Below are positions 15,359-18,215 of a DNA stretch of 18,215 nt, piece after piece (the first letter of the stretch is position 1; the number at the start of each line of letters is the position of its first letter). Origin of the DNA: Atopobium sp. (lineage in GTDB: Bacteria; Actinomycetota; Coriobacteriia; Coriobacteriales; Atopobiaceae); NCBI GenBank assembly GCA_015258785.1, contig JABZHP010000019.1, positions 1 through 18,215 on the forward strand, written 5' to 3'. The notes under the pieces are model-generated. The model had not been told where the DNA came from and made no database searches. It saw only the letters and a program-made list of their open reading frames with translations. A program made the translations under genes and the position numbers.

Positions 15359-17058
15359 TGAAAGCAGAAGTTAAGAACAGCGCCACAACTGCACGTAATT
15401 CTCGCCGTAGTGCGATCACTATTATGCTGAGACTGGTGGGGCTGGTTCGTCCGCTGGCTGGCTTTATGATACTTGCAATTTTGATGGGTGTTTTGGGTAA
15501 CCTTGCCGCCACGTTCATCAGCATTTTTGGAGCATATGCGCTGCTCAGCGCTATGGGCTTTGCTTCATCTTCTCCTATGGCGTTGCTTTTTGGTGGCATG
15601 CTTTTGTTTGCCCTGGTCCGCGGTCTGCTGCGCTATGCCGAGCAGGAATGCAACCACTTTATTGCGTTTAAACTACTTGCGCTTATTAGAGACCGTGTGT
15701 TCACGGCGCTCAGAAAGCTTGCCCCTGCAAAGCTTGAGGTCAAAAATAAGGGCAACCTGATGAGTGTCATTACCTCAGACATTGAGCTGCTTGAGGTTTT
15801 CTACGCACACACTATCTCGCCTATCTGCATTGCGGTTGTGTTCTGCATTGTAATGGTGTGGTTTATTGCAGGTACTACCAACTGGATTTTAGGTGTTATT
15901 GCACTTATTTCTTATCTGATTGTTGGCGTGGCAATTCCGCTTGCTATGTCTAAGCGATCCGAGCAAGACTCTGCTGAGGCAAGAGATCTTGCTGGTAAGC
16001 TTTCTACGGTTACCCTTGATAACCTGCGCGGTCTTGACGAGATTCTGCAATACAACACCGGCGAACAGATGATTGAAGAAACAAGTCAACTGGCTGACCA
16101 GTTAAGCGACAGACAACAGGCAGTTAAGAAGGCATTTGGTGTCAACGATGCCGTTACGTCAACGGTTATTTTGCTCTCCGGTCTTGTTATGTTCTTTAGC
16201 TCGTTCTACCTGGCTTATAACCAGCAGATTCTTATGAATGAAGCTTTTATTGTCACTATTGCATTGATGAGCTCGTTTGGGCCTGTTGTGGCTTTGGCAG
16301 CACTTGGTACAACCCTGACCAGTACGTTTGCTGCAGGCAACCGTGTTTTGGATATTTTGGACGAACAGCCCCTGGTTGAAGATGTAGTGGGCCAAAAAGA
16401 CATCTCCTATGAAGGTGTGCGTGTATCTGAGCTTTCATTTGCATATGATAACGAGCAGATTCTGGACAACATTTCCGTGGATATTCCTACCGATAAGATC
16501 GTGGGAATTGTAGGTAAGAGTGGATCAGGCAAGTCTACGTTACTTAAACTCTTGATGCGTTTCTGGCCAGCAACACCTGGAGCCATTGAAATTTCTGGAA
16601 CCCCTTTGGAGCAGGTTAATACCTCTAACCTGCGCGACCTTGAGAGCTACATGACGCAGGATACGCATCTGTATCACGATTCCATCAAGAATAACCTGCG
16701 CATTGCAAAGCTCGACGCAACAGATGAAGAGATTATTGAGGCATGCAAGAAGGCTTCAATTCATGAATACATCTCCACGCTGCCTCAGGGTTACGATACG
16801 CCTGTCGCAGAGCTTGGCGACTCGCTTTCTGGTGGAGAACGCCAGCGTATTGGCCTTGCTCGCGCTTTCCTGCATGACGCACCGCTCATGTTGCTTGACG
16901 AGCCAACCAGTAACCTGGACAGCCTAAACGAGGCTATTATCTTGCGTTCGCTTGATAAAGAAACTGAGCGCAAATCCGTGGTTCTTGTCTCTCACAGGGC
17001 TTCTACCATGGGAATTGCAGATGTTGTTTACACCGTTGATGGGGGACGAGTGAGCTGA
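15358..17058 (+). CDS. CydC-like ABC transporter, fused permease and ATPase (second exporter half)
   Basis: This encodes a 566-residue half-transporter that pairs with the preceding CydD-like protein. The permease starts with LRLVGLVRPLAGFMILAIL, typical of CydC-type halves, and has about six membrane segments up to residue 320. The segment NLRGLDEILQYNTGEQMIEE matches the coupling region of that group. The ATPase has Walker A GKSGSGKST (386-394), signature LSGGERQR (490-497), Walker B LMLLDEPTS (510-518) and H-loop His546 (LVSHR), so both nucleotide sites of the heterodimer look competent. AAAGGAG lies about ten bases upstream, inside the previous gene. Its stop overlaps the next ATG by one base (TGATG). 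The CydC assignment rests on gene order and these motifs; a general amino-acid or peptide exporter is the alternative. Confidence 0.83.
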   Translation: MKAEVKNSATTARNSRRSAITIMLRLVGLVRPLAGFMILAILMGVLGNLAATFISIFGAYALLSAMGFASSSPMALLFGGMLLFALVRGLLRYAEQECNHFIAFKLLALIRDRVFTALRKLAPAKLEVKNKGNLMSVITSDIELLEVFYAHTISPICIAVVFCIVMVWFIAGTTNWILGVIALISYLIVGVAIPLAMSKRSEQDSAEARDLAGKLSTVTLDNLRGLDEILQYNTGEQMIEETSQLADQLSDRQQAVKKAFGVNDAVTSTVILLSGLVMFFSSFYLAYNQQILMNEAFIVTIALMSSFGPVVALAALGTTLTSTFAAGNRVLDILDEQPLVEDVVGQKDISYEGVRVSELSFAYDNEQILDNISVDIPTDKIVGIVGKSGSGKSTLLKLLMRFWPATPGAIEISGTPLEQVNTSNLRDLESYMTQDTHLYHDSIKNNLRIAKLDATDEEIIEACKKASIHEYISTLPQGYDTPVAELGDSLSGGERQRIGLARAFLHDAPLMLLDEPTSNLDSLNEAIILRSLDKETERKSVVLVSHRASTMGIADVVYTVDGGRVS

Positions 17059-17375
17059 TGACACCTGAAGAAATTGCGCAGAAACGTCAAAAAGAAAAAG
17101 ATCTTATTTCGCTCATGATTCGTTTTTATTGCGAGAAGCACCATCACACCAAAGCTCATGAGCCTCTGTGCGACGAGTGTGCTGAGCTTGAGAAGTATGC
17201 GCATACGCGTGTGGACCGCTGTCCTCACATTGAGACAAAGACGTTTTGCTCAAAATGCAAATCGCATTGCTACGGTAAAGAGATGCGTGCTCGCGTTAAA
17301 GAGGTCATGAAATCCACAGGACCTCGACTGCTCCTACACCATCCAATTCTGGTAATCAAGCACGCGCTTCAGTAA
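17058..17375 (+). CDS. Cys-rich nitrous oxide-stimulated promoter family protein (YgbA-like)
   Basis: This encodes a 105-residue soluble protein with seven Cys (25, 38, 41, 55, 64, 67, 71). The arrangement CDEC, then YAHTRVDRCPHIETKTFCSK and CKSHCY is the hallmark of the family containing Escherichia coli YgbA, a member of the NsrR nitric-oxide regulon. Nearly all Cys lie within residues 38-71, consistent with a metal or iron-sulfur centre (inferred; not shown for this protein). The N-terminal 20 residues are a charged helix and the C-terminus is a short hydrophobic helix. The ATG overlaps the CydC-like stop by one base, so it is expressed with the exporter, and a strong terminator follows. 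The pairing points to thiol/redox homeostasis under nitrosative stress. Confidence 0.87.
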   Translation: MTPEEIAQKRQKEKDLISLMIRFYCEKHHHTKAHEPLCDECAELEKYAHTRVDRCPHIETKTFCSKCKSHCYGKEMRARVKEVMKSTGPRLLLHHPILVIKHALQ

Positions 17376-17412
17376 CGCAGTCCTGGTTGATCTGGTACAC
17401 CTTTGACATCTG

Positions 17413-17426
17413 CGATTTTCTCGCCA
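17413..17426 (+). repeat. Intergenic motif CGATTTTCTCGCCA, also at 283-296 (reverse) and 9182-9195
   Basis: The same 14-base motif appears in three gene-free spots: 17413-17426 (CGATTTTCTCGCCA), 9182-9195 (CGATTTTCTCGACA) and, on the minus strand, 296-283 (CGTTTTTCTCGCCA). The latter two each differ from the first by one base. A shorter copy, TTCTCGCCA, lies in the adjacent terminator (17437-17445). It may be a dispersed regulatory or repetitive element, or chance. Confidence 0.4.
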
Positions 17427-17431
17427 TTTCA

Positions 17432-17469
17432 CGGTCTTCTCGCCAAAAGTGAGAAGACCGCATTTTTTT
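17432..17469 (+). terminator. Intrinsic terminator of the exporter operon
   Basis: A perfect 10-bp stem (CGGTCTTCTC 17432-17441, GAGAAGACCG 17451-17460) with a 9-base loop (GCCAAAAGT) is followed by CATTTTTTT. It lies 57 bp after the YgbA-like stop and separates the operon from the membrane-protein gene. Confidence 0.92.
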
Positions 17470-17562
17470 GAATCTTTTTCATTTGAAACATAACTGTTAA
17501 CTCTGAGAATTACGTATTTTTGTCGCGGCGCGTTAGGTTTACAGTGACCTCTCGCTTTACAG

Positions 17563-17569
17563 AAGGAGG
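17563..17569 (+). promoter_or_regulatory. Perfect ribosome binding site supporting a TTG start at 17577
   Basis: AAGGAGG lies seven bases before TTG 17577-17579. There is no in-frame ATG until well inside the first membrane region (codon 32), so this site decides the start. The 100 bp before it, down to the terminator, hold no convincing promoter boxes. Confidence 0.85.
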
Positions 17570-17576
17570 TACTGCG

Positions 17577-18215
17577 TTGATTAAATCTAAGAAAGCGTCA
17601 TTTATTTTTAAGCTATTTATTGCTGTGATTGGCACCTTTGTACTGTGTGATTCTGCGGGCGTCTTCCGAATGAACTTCCGCGTTTCTTTCTTGTATTACT
17701 TCACCAACATCTCTAACCTGCTACTTGTTGCCTATTATTGGGGTGCACTGTTCCAGGCTTACAAGCATCCCGAGACCGCTCAGAAGCCATGGATGCCAAC
17801 GGTCAAACACACGCTTATGCTGGGTATTACCGTAACTGGCCTGGTAGCTTACTTCCTGCTTGATCACGGCGAGGTTTTTGTTAACGGCGTCTTTAAGTTC
17901 AACAATTTTATTCTGCATGATGTGATTCCTATCTGCGCCGTTTTGGACTGGCTGCTCTTTGACGAGAAGCCAACTATGGGCTTCAAAGAGCCTCTGATCT
18001 GGCCTTTGTATCCGCTCACGTATTTTGCGTACATTATTGTTTTGGTCCTGGGCTTTGGCGTGCAGATTAAAGAGAAGTCTCGCTGGCCTTACGGATTTAT
18101 GGACTTTGACAAGCTGGGAGTCCCAACAGTTGCTTTGACCATTGTGATTCTGATTGTTGTCTTTGTTGCCCTGGGCTACCTCTACGTCGTCATTGACAAA
18201 AAACTTGGCGAGAAG
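17577..18215 (+). CDS. Pr6Pr/FAR-17a-AIG1-like integral membrane protein (5' part)
   Basis: A 213-codon frame starts at TTG with a perfect ribosome binding site and is still open at the window end, so the C-terminus is missing. It is a polytopic membrane protein with about six hydrophobic segments. Diagnostic features are YYFTNISNLL near residues 40-49, HDVIPICAVLDWLLFDE at 114-130, PLIWPLYPLTYFAYIIV and RWPYGFMDFDKLG, all typical of bacterial Pr6Pr-family proteins. In the related human AIG1 and ADTRP a membrane Thr and His form the active site for hydrolysing branched fatty-acid esters. Here Thr43 and His114 are in comparable places, but any lipid-hydrolase role is inference. The gene is separate from the exporter operon. 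Confidence 0.8.
   Translation, partial: MIKSKKASFIFKLFIAVIGTFVLCDSAGVFRMNFRVSFLYYFTNISNLLLVAYYWGALFQAYKHPETAQKPWMPTVKHTLMLGITVTGLVAYFLLDHGEVFVNGVFKFNNFILHDVIPICAVLDWLLFDEKPTMGFKEPLIWPLYPLTYFAYIIVLVLGFGVQIKEKSRWPYGFMDFDKLGVPTVALTIVILIVVFVALGYLYVVIDKKLGEK

Overview
The window looks like chromosomal DNA of an anaerobic Gram-positive coriobacterium, most likely in the Atopobium/Lancefieldella/Olsenella group. This is inferred from moderate GC content, strong AAGGAGG-type ribosome binding sites, two very large sortase-anchored surface proteins, and protein families common in that group (WYL regulator, HIRAN protein, CydDC-like exporter, Pr6Pr membrane protein). No rRNA, tRNA, CRISPR array, transposase, integrase or phage gene was seen. 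Species was not determined.

Layout. Positions 1-278 hold the 3' end of an unrecognised gene, closed by a perfect 16-bp bidirectional terminator (308-343). Positions 376-8900 hold a two-gene minus-strand unit for secreted, wall-anchored proteins. The upstream gene (4872-8900) encodes a beta-helix/InlB-type adhesin with two tandem modules of about 220 residues and a TPYTG sorting signal. The downstream gene (376-4827) encodes a 1483-residue pilin-like protein with a CnaB domain, two FctA/Spy0128-type isopeptide domains and an LPDTG signal. No sortase gene lies in the window. A 535-bp AT-rich divergent intergenic region (8901-9435) carries a plausible minus-strand promoter, a 16-bp perfect palindrome over its -10/start region and a 30-bp dyad in the 5' leader.

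To the right, on the plus strand, are an HD-domain hydrolase (9436-10080) and a short MetE-type methyltransferase (10182-11309) ending in a strong terminator. Next come a WYL-family regulator (11441-12433), a convergent small HIRAN protein (12472-12795, minus) and a GNAT acetyltransferase (12930-13478). The inverted repeat TGTCCA-N6-TGGACA occurs just upstream of the WYL gene and again between the divergent HIRAN and GNAT genes, so the three may form one WYL-controlled group.

Positions 13622-17375 form a tight three-gene operon with 1-nt stop/start overlaps: a CydD-like and a CydC-like ABC exporter half, then a Cys-rich YgbA-like (nitrous oxide-stimulated promoter family) protein. This suggests thiol export coupled to nitrosative or redox stress tolerance. 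After a strong terminator, a Pr6Pr/AIG1-like membrane protein starts at a TTG (17577) and runs off the window end.
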